This document shows, in pieces, positions 37,180-46,291 of a stretch of DNA of 64,000 nucleotides. Numbering within the stretch: position 1 is the first letter of the stretch; each line of letters begins with the position of its first letter. A model generated the notes under the pieces. That model had not been told where the DNA came from. It made no database searches and was given only the letters and a program-made list of their open reading frames with translations. A program made the position numbers and the translations under genes. The stretch spans positions 1-64,000 of the forward strand of contig NZ_JAAWVT010000008.1 of NCBI RefSeq assembly GCF_012271785.1, written 5' to 3'. This stretch comes from Paeniglutamicibacter terrestris. GTDB lineage: Bacteria > Actinomycetota > Actinomycetes > Actinomycetales > Micrococcaceae.

Positions 37180-38424
37180 ATGACAGCATTCTTTGCCAGC
37201 CTTGGAATCGGCGCGTTCGGTTCACTGCTCCTCTATTTGGTGTTCAGGTTATTGAAGAGCGATTGGCCAACCAATTATTCGGATATGAAGAATGTCGTGG
37301 ATTCCGCGTCTCAACGCAATGCATGGGTATATGTGCTGCTGCGGTTCGTGCCGATGTATGTAGTTTCGGTATTGGTCATATCGCTCTCGGAGGCTACAGG
37401 AGGTCAGAGAATCGTTGCCCTCGTGGCCTGCGCCGTGTTGCATGTTTTGTTGACCAACTTTCGCCCTCAGATATTGCGGAAAGCCTTTCGTCCGTCGCGA
37501 AATCGCCCACGGTACTTGGTCGCATTCGGATCATCGCTCACATCCATTCTTTTGGCAACATTCTTTGCTGCACGCACTTGGGTTTACTGGATTCCGGTGC
37601 TCCCCAACCCTGGTGAGTTGGTTCAAGCCATTTGGACGAGCATATTCGTGGGCATGGTCGTGGTGTTACTTCGGACCGTGGGATCTTTCGAAGATAACCC
37701 GAAAAAACGCATTGAGCGAGCCAAGCACGACTTGGGAGACGAGCTCCAGCGAGTAATCGAGATTGAAGCTCGCGATAACGAGGTTTCCGTCGAGTTCATC
37801 AGGGCCATCATCCTCACCGAATGTATCCAGAGACCAAGGTGGATACGGAGATTGGAACGTGCTAAGGGCCTGATTTCCGGCCCTGGAACGTATGGGGTGG
37901 CGCAGGTTACGTCTCCTGAACCCATCTCTGACGAGCTATCGATCAAGGTGCTCTGTGCAAACTATGCAGGCTATTATCCTGCAGGGCATGACTCTAATGG
38001 GTACAACCACACGTTACTCAGAGTGCGATTTGAGGATCATAATCCCGATCCAGTGTTTGTGGAGCAGGCAACAGAAATCTATAACAGCCTGTTTCCGGAC
38101 CTTCTGGACACCTCCCAGACTTGGGCTAATGATGGCCGAAAGTTGATTGAAGTTCTGTCTCTTAACCGCCGAGGTAGTAAATGGATCATCAAAATGAGTC
38201 TTGGCCCGGCTTGGCAAGGTTTGCAAATGACCACGCTAACCAGAAATCACCTTGAGAAATCCTCCAACATCGAGATAAGTCCTGACAATAGGTTTCGTCG
38301 TTTTGCCGAAGTATCGTTGCCCGTTGATGTCCTACGGGTCGAGTTCGACACGGTCGATGTGGCGATGTCCAACGACGAGCCCGATTCTTTGGTCATAGAC
38401 CTCGACGATCCATACTTGGACTAG
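37180..38424 (+). CDS. Membrane protein with possible lysozyme-like domain
   Basis: 414 residues from ATG 37180 with AAGG upstream. Four or five membrane helices lie in residues 1-170 (e.g. LGIGAFGSLLLYLVFRLL, ILLATFFAARTWVYWI, IFVGMVVVLLRTVG). A charged soluble domain begins at about 180. Residues about 200-250 read VEFIRAIILTECIQRP followed by GPGTYGVAQVTSPEP. This resembles the catalytic-Glu and GxYGxxQ pattern of soluble lytic transglycosylases, but the similarity is short. The rest is unrecognised. Convergent with the DUF2130 gene. Confidence 0.6.
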   Translation: MTAFFASLGIGAFGSLLLYLVFRLLKSDWPTNYSDMKNVVDSASQRNAWVYVLLRFVPMYVVSVLVISLSEATGGQRIVALVACAVLHVLLTNFRPQILRKAFRPSRNRPRYLVAFGSSLTSILLATFFAARTWVYWIPVLPNPGELVQAIWTSIFVGMVVVLLRTVGSFEDNPKKRIERAKHDLGDELQRVIEIEARDNEVSVEFIRAIILTECIQRPRWIRRLERAKGLISGPGTYGVAQVTSPEPISDELSIKVLCANYAGYYPAGHDSNGYNHTLLRVRFEDHNPDPVFVEQATEIYNSLFPDLLDTSQTWANDGRKLIEVLSLNRRGSKWIIKMSLGPAWQGLQMTTLTRNHLEKSSNIEISPDNRFRRFAEVSLPVDVLRVEFDTVDVAMSNDEPDSLVIDLDDPYLD

Positions 38425-38441
38425 TGCACATGTCAACGAAA

Positions 38442-38495
38442 TTCCTTTAGGTAGGTGGACCTTGCCAACATGGCATTGTCACCTACCTAAAGGAA
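38442..38495. terminator. Bidirectional terminator-like hairpin
   Basis: Arms 38442-38457 (TTCCTTTAGGTAGGTG) and 38480-38495 pair perfectly, and an inner TGCCA/TGGCA stem adds length. It lies between two convergent genes, each ending within 50 bp. Only weak T-runs flank it. Confidence 0.7.
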
Positions 38496-38539
38496 GGTTC
38501 TGCACGTCTTACGAGAAATCCGAGTTGATCAGCACCATA

Positions 38540-40021
38540 CTATTTTTCTTCTTCGCTCACCACGATCGGATTGTCGGTTACTGCTTGGGGCACGTCCGGG
38601 GCCTCTGAGAACTTCGCAGCCATCGTGGCGTTCCCGCGGGTAAGGCGCTTGATCGTGAGGTCATCGGCCTTACTATTGGCTAACCGAAGATTGTTTTCGG
38701 AGCCAATCAGCGATTCCTTGACCTTGCCCAGCACCACAATCGTTTTATCGATGTTGTCGATCGCGTCTTTGAATTTTCGCGCAGCGAGGTCGTAGTTCCT
38801 GGCGAATCCCGTTTTGAAGGTGTCTAGAGCGGTCTCAAAATTGGTGATATCAATATTCTGCTCCCTGACACGGGCGAGCTCAGACTTGTATTCCAGCGAA
38901 TTCAGCGCTGCGTTCCGGAGCAGGGTGATGATCGGAATGAACAGCTGCGGGCGCACGACGTACATCTTTGGGTACCGATGGGACACATCCACAATTCCAC
39001 CGTTATACAGCTCACTGTCGGACTCCAGAAGGGACACGAGAACTGCATATTCGCAGCCTTTTTCCTTCCGGTCTTTATCCAGTTCTTTGAGGAAGTCCTC
39101 GTTCTTCTTCTTGGAGGCAGTTTCGTCACCTTCGTTTTTCATCTCAAACATGACCGAGATGAATTCCGTGCCTGCCTCATCCGCCTCGCGGAATATGTAG
39201 TCTCCCTTGCTCCCGCTTCGAGCGTCATTGTCCTTCTCGAAGAAAGCATTTGGAAAGCCTAGAGAGCGGACGCGGTTGAATTCGATCTCACAGTGCTGCT
39301 CAAGCGTCTCCCCGACCAATTTGGTTGAGAGCTTCGCCTTCAGATCCTTGTAATAGGCGATCATTTCGTCTCGAGCCTTGAGCTCAGCGGAATGTGTGTC
39401 CTTCACTGTCGACTCACGCAATTGCTGCTCGGTCTCCTTGGCCTGCAGATCGCGCGCGAGCTCGTCCCTCTGCTTTTCAATCACACTGACTGCTTCGTTG
39501 ACGGCGAGCTGCTTCGCAACCTCGCGAGACTTCAGCTCTTCATTGAGGCGTCCGATTTCGGCAACTTTTTCCGCAGTCTCTGTCTGAAGCTTGTTGGTGA
39601 GGGTCGCCTCAGCTAGCTCAATTGCAGACTGTTTCGCGTCTCGCACTTCCTGGAGCTGATCGGCCAGCACCTTCTGCTTAGTTTCTGTCGCGTCTAGATC
39701 ACGGACAAGGGCATCTCGTTCCTTTTCAAGAATCCGCACAGCTTCGTTAACCGCTAGCTGCTCCGCCTTATCGCGAGCCTTAAGCTGCTCGTGCAGGCGA
39801 ATGATCTCGGCGTTTTGCACGGCTGCTTCTTTCTCAAGAACTGCCGCGAGCTTTGTCTCTGCGAGCTCGACCGCATTTTGCTTTTCTTTTTCCGACAGCT
39901 CCAGTCGTTCGTGGAGCGCCTGCTCAAACTCACCGTCATGCAATTGCTTCAAGATGTCGGCGTAGCCGGACTCATCGATTTTGAACGCCTTGTGGCAGTT
40001 GGGGCAGATGATCTCGTTCAT
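38540..40021 (-). CDS. DUF2130 coiled-coil protein
   Basis: 493 residues from ATG 40021. The start [19 protein letters not shown] is the DUF2130 opening with a CxxCH metal-site half. A long coiled coil (about 30-230) follows, containing an internal duplication: [20 protein letters not shown] and [20 protein letters not shown] about 85 residues apart. Then comes the conserved domain, with [30 protein letters not shown] and [11 protein letters not shown], whose D...E-x-K spacing suggests a PD-(D/E)xK nuclease fold. The biological role is unknown. Confidence 0.82.
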   Translation of the reverse strand: MNEIICPNCHKAFKIDESGYADILKQLHDGEFEQALHERLELSEKEKQNAVELAETKLAAVLEKEAAVQNAEIIRLHEQLKARDKAEQLAVNEAVRILEKERDALVRDLDATETKQKVLADQLQEVRDAKQSAIELAEATLTNKLQTETAEKVAEIGRLNEELKSREVAKQLAVNEAVSVIEKQRDELARDLQAKETEQQLRESTVKDTHSAELKARDEMIAYYKDLKAKLSTKLVGETLEQHCEIEFNRVRSLGFPNAFFEKDNDARSGSKGDYIFREADEAGTEFISVMFEMKNEGDETASKKKNEDFLKELDKDRKEKGCEYAVLVSLLESDSELYNGGIVDVSHRYPKMYVVRPQLFIPIITLLRNAALNSLEYKSELARVREQNIDITNFETALDTFKTGFARNYDLAARKFKDAIDNIDKTIVVLGKVKESLIGSENNLRLANSKADDLTIKRLTRGNATMAAKFSEAPDVPQAVTDNPIVVSEEEK

Positions 40022-40472
40022 GGGGACAACCTTTCATTGAGTTCATGCATGGTTTGCCGGGTGAAGTAAACGCTCGGCGGCCCAAGGAACGGACGTTCCC
40101 GGGCATTTTGGACAGCACGGAGTAGATTTATGATCTGTTTTTGATTCCTCGATTAACGAGGAATCAGCTATACCTTGGAGAATTTGAACCATCGAGCTGA
40201 CGAGCCCCGACGCTCGGATTCCGGTGCGTGGCCAAAACTTCCATGGAATCGTCCTCCGATGTGCCGGTACGGAAAATTGAACTCGAGACTCATCGTCAGC
40301 TCCGATTGAAGTGACTATTTCGGATGGACCCAACTGGGACGACCCCTGTAGGGATATTCAAGAACGATTGTTCTCGGCCACGCAGTCCTCAGCCTGGATG
40401 GCTGGAGTACCGGATGTGCTGGTACACAACGGATACTCTGACCTTTTGCCAGAGCCACCTGCGAAATTTGGC
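40022..40472. other. Gap upstream of the DUF2130 gene
   Basis: No gene supported. A perfect 9-bp hairpin (40143-40151 with 40157-40165, GATTCCTCG/CGAGGAATC, loop ATTAA) lies 122 bp from the DUF2130 start and could be regulatory. Confidence 0.45.
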
Positions 40473-41234
40473 CTAGCGCTTTTCCTCGATAGTCAGGGTC
40501 CATCCATCAAAGTTGGCTGCCTTGACATCTACGTAGTAGCTTCCTGCTTTCTTGTGCACCGCAGTACTCGCCTTCTCAGCCTTGTCGAGCATCAACAGGG
40601 GAAGCCCACCGTCGGTCATGAGATCGACTCCTTCTTCTTCCAGATAGACGCTGCCAAGTGAGAAGTCACCGCCGCCGGTGAAGTTATAGCTCATCCGGGC
40701 ATCTGCGCCAGTCAGTTCGAAGATCTCGCTCGCTTGACCGTTGGTGCCTTTGAGGGAGACTACCTTTGTCCATTTCTTGGCCTGTTCCACGGGTGCAGCT
40801 GCAGCCTCGTCGGCGGGCTTTTCGGCCGGCTCCTCTGCCTGCACCTGTTGAACTGGCGCTAGGCTGCTTGCATTATCGGCGGCGCCACCGGCGTCGGGGC
40901 CGGTAATCGCTCCAATAACGATGACGATCCCGGTGACGATCCAGGCGATCACCTTGTTCTTGTCGTAACCGGCCAGGGTTGCACCGGACTTGTCACGCTG
41001 CTTACCGGTTAGCACGAGGATGAGGTCGACAAGGACCCAGATGCCGAAACCGCCGAGGGTGAACAGCTTCAGCAATCCGGTCCCGATCTTGCCGAGGTAA
41101 AACCGGTCGACACCGAAGACGCCGAGGAAGAGTGCGAATAGCCACGTGGCAATGAACGACTTACCTGGTGCTGGCGGTGCGTATCCCTGCATTGGCTGCT
41201 GAGGAAAGGCCTGGTACGAATTGGTGGTGCTCAT
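40473..41234 (-). CDS. TM2-domain membrane protein
   Basis: 253 residues from ATG 41234 with AAGGAGG upstream. Residues 1-22 are Gln/Pro-rich. A TM2 domain (about 25-75) has its usual two helices joined by a D-R-F turn (FALFLGVFGVDRFYLGK, FTLGGFGIWVLVDLILVL). A third helix at 90-108 is followed by an Ala/Pro/Glu linker and a beta-rich outer domain (150-253) that begins KWTKVVSLKG and ends FDGWTLTIEEKR. Third gene of a run of membrane/secreted proteins. Confidence 0.8.
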   Translation of the reverse strand: MSTTNSYQAFPQQPMQGYAPPAPGKSFIATWLFALFLGVFGVDRFYLGKIGTGLLKLFTLGGFGIWVLVDLILVLTGKQRDKSGATLAGYDKNKVIAWIVTGIVIVIGAITGPDAGGAADNASSLAPVQQVQAEEPAEKPADEAAAAPVEQAKKWTKVVSLKGTNGQASEIFELTGADARMSYNFTGGGDFSLGSVYLEEEGVDLMTDGGLPLLMLDKAEKASTAVHKKAGSYYVDVKAANFDGWTLTIEEKR

Positions 41235-41324
41235 GGTGTCCTCCTTGCCGCTGTTGCGGCGCTCTAATGATGATCTGGATGAAATGTGAAACGGTATGTG
41301 GCCACATGGCCAGGTCGCATGGAC

Positions 41325-41945
41325 CTAGTTTTTCTTCCAGCTACCACAACGAGATGACTTGAAGTCTTGGCCTTTGGAAAGCTTCACGGTGGGCCTACCA
41401 CCACCGGGGATGTCGTTCTCGATGATGTCTCCGCCGTTACTGCCAGAGCTGTAGATAGCCCAATAGCAGGTACTGCCCACATCGGCGGTTGCGCGATAGC
41501 TACCAGGTTTGATGTCATCATCAACCGACCAGGTGCCGTCACTAACCGTGTTTGCAGCAGCCTCGGTCTCAGCGGTGCCAACGGCTTTCTCCCGCGTCTT
41601 CACCGCGGCCTCTGCATCGGAGACTTTGGATTCCTTCTCACCCACTGCGCTCTCGCGTTTTTCCAGCGCGCTCTCGCGGTCAGCAATTTCGGATACCAAG
41701 GTGTCGTGCTTCGTGGTCAACTCGGATAGCTCACGTTGATACGTATCTCGGTCGGTTGCAGCCACTTGCACGTGGCTCACCGCAGTGGCGTACTCCTCAC
41801 TCGCGGTTGGGTCGATCATCGCCATTCCTGCAGAGATTCCCCCGATGACCAGCCCGGCCGCCAAGACTGCGGCGAGCGTAATCTTGCCGCTTTTACTCAT
41901 TGGGGGCTTGGTTTCTTTGACTGTTGAATCGCTTACCGTATTCAT
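41325..41945 (-). CDS. Membrane-anchored coiled-coil protein
   Basis: 206 residues from ATG 41945, overlapping the upstream stop by 4 bp (ATGA). One membrane helix (about 20-45, ITLAAVLAAGLVIGGISAGM) is followed by a coiled coil (about 60-125, with repeated EKRESAVGEKE). The outer domain (about 135-206) reads GTWSVDDDIKPGSYRATADV, then CYWA and a late Cys in SSRCGSW; two cysteines may form a disulfide. That domain occurs in many actinobacterial secreted proteins of unknown role. Confidence 0.78.
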   Translation of the reverse strand: MNTVSDSTVKETKPPMSKSGKITLAAVLAAGLVIGGISAGMAMIDPTASEEYATAVSHVQVAATDRDTYQRELSELTTKHDTLVSEIADRESALEKRESAVGEKESKVSDAEAAVKTREKAVGTAETEAAANTVSDGTWSVDDDIKPGSYRATADVGSTCYWAIYSSGSNGGDIIENDIPGGGRPTVKLSKGQDFKSSRCGSWKKN

Positions 41946-42442
41946 GGCTGTTCCTGACTTTCCACAATGATGTTCAATCCGTTGTCCGGGTGGTAACTCC
42001 AACTGGCCGAGTAGCCTGACCACGTGGTTTCCTGTCGGCCATCTAGTGACCTGGTCGTACTCATACGGGCCTTCACGCTTTCGGGCATATCCAACCCATC
42101 CAGTACGCAGACGATCTCCGAATATGGCGCACCGGCTGTCTCCTTACCGCGAGTTTGGAGTTCTACGCTTTTGCCCTCATCCATGACCATGACGCCAGCG
42201 CTGTCGGTGAACTCGCAGTTCTGGACGGCGTTGGTGATGGCTACCGATGTGGAATCGGTGGAAGACTCAACAGTGGAACTCGAATTGATGCTTAGGCCGA
42301 TACCTAGGCCAGCCGCGATGCCGATGGCCAAACCTGCAATGCCGACGAGCCACGGATTCTTGTGTTTCGCCGCGCCGTTCGGGATGCCGGCGTGGACACC
42401 GGCGGTTGTTTGGTCTGGATGAGTTTGTGTTTGTTCCTGCAT
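41942..42442 (-). CDS. Single-span membrane protein of unknown role
   Basis: 166 residues from ATG 42442 with GGAGG upstream. A polar, Gln/Thr-rich start precedes one long helix (about 30-52, WLVGIAGLAIGIAAGLGIGL). The outer domain carries two cysteines, QNCEFT and IVCVLDG, spaced like a disulfide, and the ending NGLNIIVESQEQP. No known family. First gene of the three-gene operon; divergent from the RM operon. Confidence 0.75.
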   Translation of the reverse strand: MQEQTQTHPDQTTAGVHAGIPNGAAKHKNPWLVGIAGLAIGIAAGLGIGLSINSSSTVESSTDSTSVAITNAVQNCEFTDSAGVMVMDEGKSVELQTRGKETAGAPYSEIVCVLDGLDMPESVKARMSTTRSLDGRQETTWSGYSASWSYHPDNGLNIIVESQEQP

Positions 42443-42588
42443 GTCGATTCCTCCTTGAAAGCTGCGGTGAAGTAGCGGGCAGGTGGGTTGGCCCCAAGCC
42501 ATTCCCACCTGCCCTAGCGCCGGGTCTCCCCCAAGCACCGGGCATATTTCAAAGCTAGAGATCCCTGCCTAAACACTCAAAGTTCTTC

Positions 42589-42608
42589 TTGATAACTAGG
42601 GTTATCAA
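42589..42608. promoter_or_regulatory. Palindromic operator upstream of the RM operon
   Basis: TTGATAAC (42589-42596) and GTTATCAA (42601-42608) are separated by 4 bp, a perfect 8+8 inverted repeat. It lies 73 bp before the first RM-operon gene and between divergent units. A dimeric HTH protein could bind; the HTH at the start of the first RM gene is one candidate. Confidence 0.55.
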
Positions 42609-42680
42609 AGAATCATGAACTATTTGTTTCAACTGACGTAGGGTGGATCTAAACCACACGAGACGCGAAAGGAACGACGA

Positions 42681-44681
42681 ATGGGACACGCCGGTAACGC
42701 AGACCTCAAGCTCTCTCTTGTCGATATCTCTCGGTTGGCCATGGTGCAGCGTCCGGTGGTCTCCATGTGGCGCATCCGCCACAGCACATCGGCCACGCAG
42801 TTCCCGGATCCGGTGGAAGTGCGCAACAAGCAGGAACTGTTTCATGCCGACGACATCGTTGAATGGCTGCAGGAGACCGGATTGGGAAACAATCCAACGG
42901 TGGCAGAAGACGTAGCGGCATTCGCCAGCAGAGCACGCGAAAACTTTGATCTCGTCACCGCGTTGCTCGTGGTTCGGGCTCTCTGCGGGACCCAGCTCGC
43001 CGACATGCATCCCGAGGATGTCATCGATTTCGCCGACGAGCTTGATCCGGACGATGAATGTCTCTTCTCCGAGATCGAGTCCGGCGCCTCTTCTCTTGAA
43101 CCCTTACTGACCTACACCGACCAATTGGTCGATGCCACGTTCAGTGCCTCGGCAGCATTCGAGAAACTCATGGAAGACCGCTCACGGTTTGAACGAACGG
43201 ATGCCCTCTTCGATCCGCGAGTCCTCGGTTTGGTGGCGCTCGCGGCCCGATCACTGACCGACGGGCAGGCTTCGTTTTCAGATGCAACTCCCGGTGGCAG
43301 CGACCTGTTATTGGCGATCGCTGACAGCTTCGATGAGGCTACGTCCGTGACCTTGAAAACTGCTTCACCAACCCCAGCTCCCTCCCGATTGGCCATACGA
43401 CGCCTCAAGGTTCATGCTTTCAGCCGGGAAAATCTCCATATCGGCGCCCCAACTGTCGCTTTTCCCGGGCAAATTGTGGTTGCCCATTTTCCGGCAGCGA
43501 ATTACTCGAGCATGACCGATAAGCAGATCATGACCGCCGTTGACAATATTGCTCTGGAGTTAGACGGCACCCAGGCTGCGATCGTGTTGGCTCCGGCGCG
43601 GTTGCTGACCGATGCGCTAGAGGCCAGGACACCTGCTCGCATCCGTGACACGCTGCTCCGATCGGGAAAGCTCCGTGCAGCTATCCGCTTGCCGGCCGGT
43701 CTTTTGAAGTCTCGCCCGAGGCAGCCCTTGGCTCTCTGGGTGTTGGGCAAGGAACGAATTAACACACCCATTGCCGATCGCTGGACCACGATTGCTGATC
43801 TTTCGGCACTCACACTCGATGATTCCAGCAGCCAAGACGTAGTTGCCGACCTCATGGCATCCATGCAAAGCCGGGATACTTTGAAAGCCCGTGCTTTTCG
43901 ATTTACTCGCTTGGTCAGGACAAGTGTGCTTCTGGCAGGAGACGGAAACCTCTGCACAATTCCGCTGAAGCCCAATGTGCTCCAAGCACAAAGTTCAGGC
44001 CATACAGAGTTGTTGGTGAATGCCGAAGCCGCAATTGAGGCCCTGAACAGCACGTCCCATGGCTACCTTTTGGATATCCAGCTTGATCTGGGAGCAGCAG
44101 TGGCGGTGTCGCCTGCAACCCTCGGAGAATTGCTAGAAACCAAACATCTCAGGTTGCTCGCCGGTTCACGGCTCCACGCCCACGACACGACCAATTCCAA
44201 CGGGTTCACTGTCATCGGACTGCCTGAACTTCAAAACGGCACCAGCACGCGCCATATCGACAAATTGCAGCTGGCATCCCAGTACCCACAGGCGCACCTG
44301 ACCGAACCGGGCGACGTGGTCTTTTCGACCATTGGAAAACCCTCAGCTTGGGTGGATCGACGGGGCCTGAGCATCGTGGAATTTCCTGCCCGCATCCTTC
44401 GAATCAATCACGCCACCCGCGCTGGCTTGATACCGTCGGTTCTTGCGGCCGATATCACCTCGGGACAGGGTGGATCATGGCGTCGGTGGCATGTGAAACG
44501 ATTCCATGAAGAGCATCTGAAAAACACCAAGACCGCACTCGAGCAGATCGAGAGCAGTCGACAACAAGCACTCGATCGTGCAGCACGGCTCGAACAGCTT
44601 TCCAATCTACTTGCCCAGGGTTCGGCAACAGCCGCCCTGCGCATCAACAGCACCACGTCCACTCTGGAAGGGAACAACTAG
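42681..44681 (+). CDS. HTH-degenerate methylase-TRD-like protein
   Basis: 666 residues from ATG 42681 with AAAGGA upstream. Residues 10-65 form an AlpA/MerR-like HTH (LVDISRLAMVQRPVVSMWRI, then FHADDIVEWL) found at the start of many actinobacterial N6 methylases. Residues about 150-400 follow an HsdM-like fold but lack the catalytic blocks: ATPGGSDLLLAIAD (202-215) stands where DPACGxGG should be and FPAANYSS (270-277) where NPPF should be. From about 460 a specificity-subunit-like part follows, with HLTEPGDVVFSTIGKPSAW and a terminal coiled coil. Its stop overlaps the hsdM start by one base. I infer a non-catalytic regulatory or specificity subunit. Confidence 0.7.
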   Translation: MGHAGNADLKLSLVDISRLAMVQRPVVSMWRIRHSTSATQFPDPVEVRNKQELFHADDIVEWLQETGLGNNPTVAEDVAAFASRARENFDLVTALLVVRALCGTQLADMHPEDVIDFADELDPDDECLFSEIESGASSLEPLLTYTDQLVDATFSASAAFEKLMEDRSRFERTDALFDPRVLGLVALAARSLTDGQASFSDATPGGSDLLLAIADSFDEATSVTLKTASPTPAPSRLAIRRLKVHAFSRENLHIGAPTVAFPGQIVVAHFPAANYSSMTDKQIMTAVDNIALELDGTQAAIVLAPARLLTDALEARTPARIRDTLLRSGKLRAAIRLPAGLLKSRPRQPLALWVLGKERINTPIADRWTTIADLSALTLDDSSSQDVVADLMASMQSRDTLKARAFRFTRLVRTSVLLAGDGNLCTIPLKPNVLQAQSSGHTELLVNAEAAIEALNSTSHGYLLDIQLDLGAAVAVSPATLGELLETKHLRLLAGSRLHAHDTTNSNGFTVIGLPELQNGTSTRHIDKLQLASQYPQAHLTEPGDVVFSTIGKPSAWVDRRGLSIVEFPARILRINHATRAGLIPSVLAADITSGQGGSWRRWHVKRFHEEHLKNTKTALEQIESSRQQALDRAARLEQLSNLLAQGSATAALRINSTTSTLEGNN

Positions 44682-46291
44682 TGCCTCCGAAGAAAAAGGT
44701 TGAGACAGCACCCTCAACCATGAAGGAACTCAAGGACACGCTCTGGAAGGCCGCCGACAAGCTCCGCGGTTCCATGGACGCGTCCCAGTACAAAGACGTC
44801 ATCCTCGGCCTGGTTTTCCTGAAGTATGTCTCCGACGCCTTCGAGGAGCGCCGTGAACAGCTCAGCGAAGAACTCGCTGCCGACGGCATGAACGAAGTCC
44901 AGATCGGCCAGCTCATCGATGACACCGACGAGTACACCGGTCGAGGCGTGTTCTGGGTTCCGGGCAATGCACGCTGGGGCTACCTTGCGGAAAACGCCAA
45001 GGGCCTTCCCGCCATGGACGGTGAAGCACCGAAGAACATTGGCGAGCTCATCGATGCCGCTATGGATGCCGTCATGGCATCAAACCCAACGCTCGCGGCC
45101 ACCTTGCCACGCATCTTCAACCGGGACTCAGTTGATCAGCGTCGCCTCGGTGAACTGCTCGACCTGCTCAACACCGCCCGCTTCACCGGCCAAGGATCCG
45201 GACGCGCGCGAGATCTCCTCGGTGAGGTCTATGAATACTTCCTGGAGAAGTTCGCCCGCGCGGAAGGCAAACGCGGCGGAGAGTTCTACACCCCCGCCGG
45301 CGTGGTCCGCGTGCTAGTTGAGGTCCTCGAACCGACTAGCGGACGCGTCTATGACCCGGCGTGCGGATCGGGCGGCATGTTCGTGCAAACCGAAAAGTTC
45401 TTGGACTCCCACAACGCTGATCGCACCGCGATTTCCGTTTACGGTCAGGAATTGAACGAACGCACTTGGCGCATGGCGAAGATGAACTTGGCCATCCACG
45501 GTCTCAACGCAAATCTGGGCCCACGTTGGCAGGACACTTTTGCCCGGGATGTACACCCGGACATGGAAGCCGACTACATCATGGCCAACCCGCCTTTCAA
45601 CATCAAAGACTGGGCAAGGAACGAGTCCGACCCGCGTTGGCGATACGGTGTTCCACCGGCGAACAACGCCAACTACGCGTGGATCCAGCACATCATTTCC
45701 AAGCTTGCCCCGAGCGGAACCGCAGGCGTGGTCATGGCCAACGGTTCAATGTCCTCGAACTCCGGCGGCGAGGGACAGATCCGTGCCCAACTTGTCGAAG
45801 CCGATCTGGTCTCCTGCTTGGTTGCTCTTCCGACTCAGCTTTTCCGTTCGACTGGCATCCCCGTATGTACGTGGTTCTTCGCCAAAGACAAGACCGCAGG
45901 CGAATATGGCTCGGTGGACCGCACCGGACAGGTGCTATTCGTCGACGCCCGGAACCTGGGCCACATGGTGGACCGCGCTGAGCGTGCGTTGAGCGACGAG
46001 GACATCGCGAAGATTGCTCAGACGTTCCACGAATGGCGCGGCAGTGCGTCCGCCGAAGGCAATACCTATGTGGACGAGGCCGGATTCTGCTACTCGGCTT
46101 CACTGACAGAAATCAAGGAGGCTGACTATGCACTCACGCCCGGTCGCTATGTCGGTGCCGCTGATATCGAAGACGACGGCGAGCCGCTCGAAGAGAAGAT
46201 TTCACGTCTCAAACAAGAACTGTTTGAGCAGTTCGAGGAGTCCGACCGGCTAGCAGCGGTTGTTCGGCAGCAGCTGGGGCGAGTTTCGTGA
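44681..46291 (+). CDS. hsdM: Type I RM DNA methyltransferase subunit HsdM
   Basis: 536 residues. The HsdM N-terminal helical domain spans about 15-165 (ELKDTLWKAADKLRGSMDAS, LGLVFLKYVSDAFEERR). The N6-adenine methylase core has motif I DPACGSGGMF at residue 225 and motif IV NPPF at 303. It methylates adenine in the target sequence as part of HsdM2S. GTG start within TAGTG. The stop overlaps hsdS by 4 bp. Confidence 0.96.
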   Translation: MPPKKKVETAPSTMKELKDTLWKAADKLRGSMDASQYKDVILGLVFLKYVSDAFEERREQLSEELAADGMNEVQIGQLIDDTDEYTGRGVFWVPGNARWGYLAENAKGLPAMDGEAPKNIGELIDAAMDAVMASNPTLAATLPRIFNRDSVDQRRLGELLDLLNTARFTGQGSGRARDLLGEVYEYFLEKFARAEGKRGGEFYTPAGVVRVLVEVLEPTSGRVYDPACGSGGMFVQTEKFLDSHNADRTAISVYGQELNERTWRMAKMNLAIHGLNANLGPRWQDTFARDVHPDMEADYIMANPPFNIKDWARNESDPRWRYGVPPANNANYAWIQHIISKLAPSGTAGVVMANGSMSSNSGGEGQIRAQLVEADLVSCLVALPTQLFRSTGIPVCTWFFAKDKTAGEYGSVDRTGQVLFVDARNLGHMVDRAERALSDEDIAKIAQTFHEWRGSASAEGNTYVDEAGFCYSASLTEIKEADYALTPGRYVGAADIEDDGEPLEEKISRLKQELFEQFEESDRLAAVVRQQLGRVS

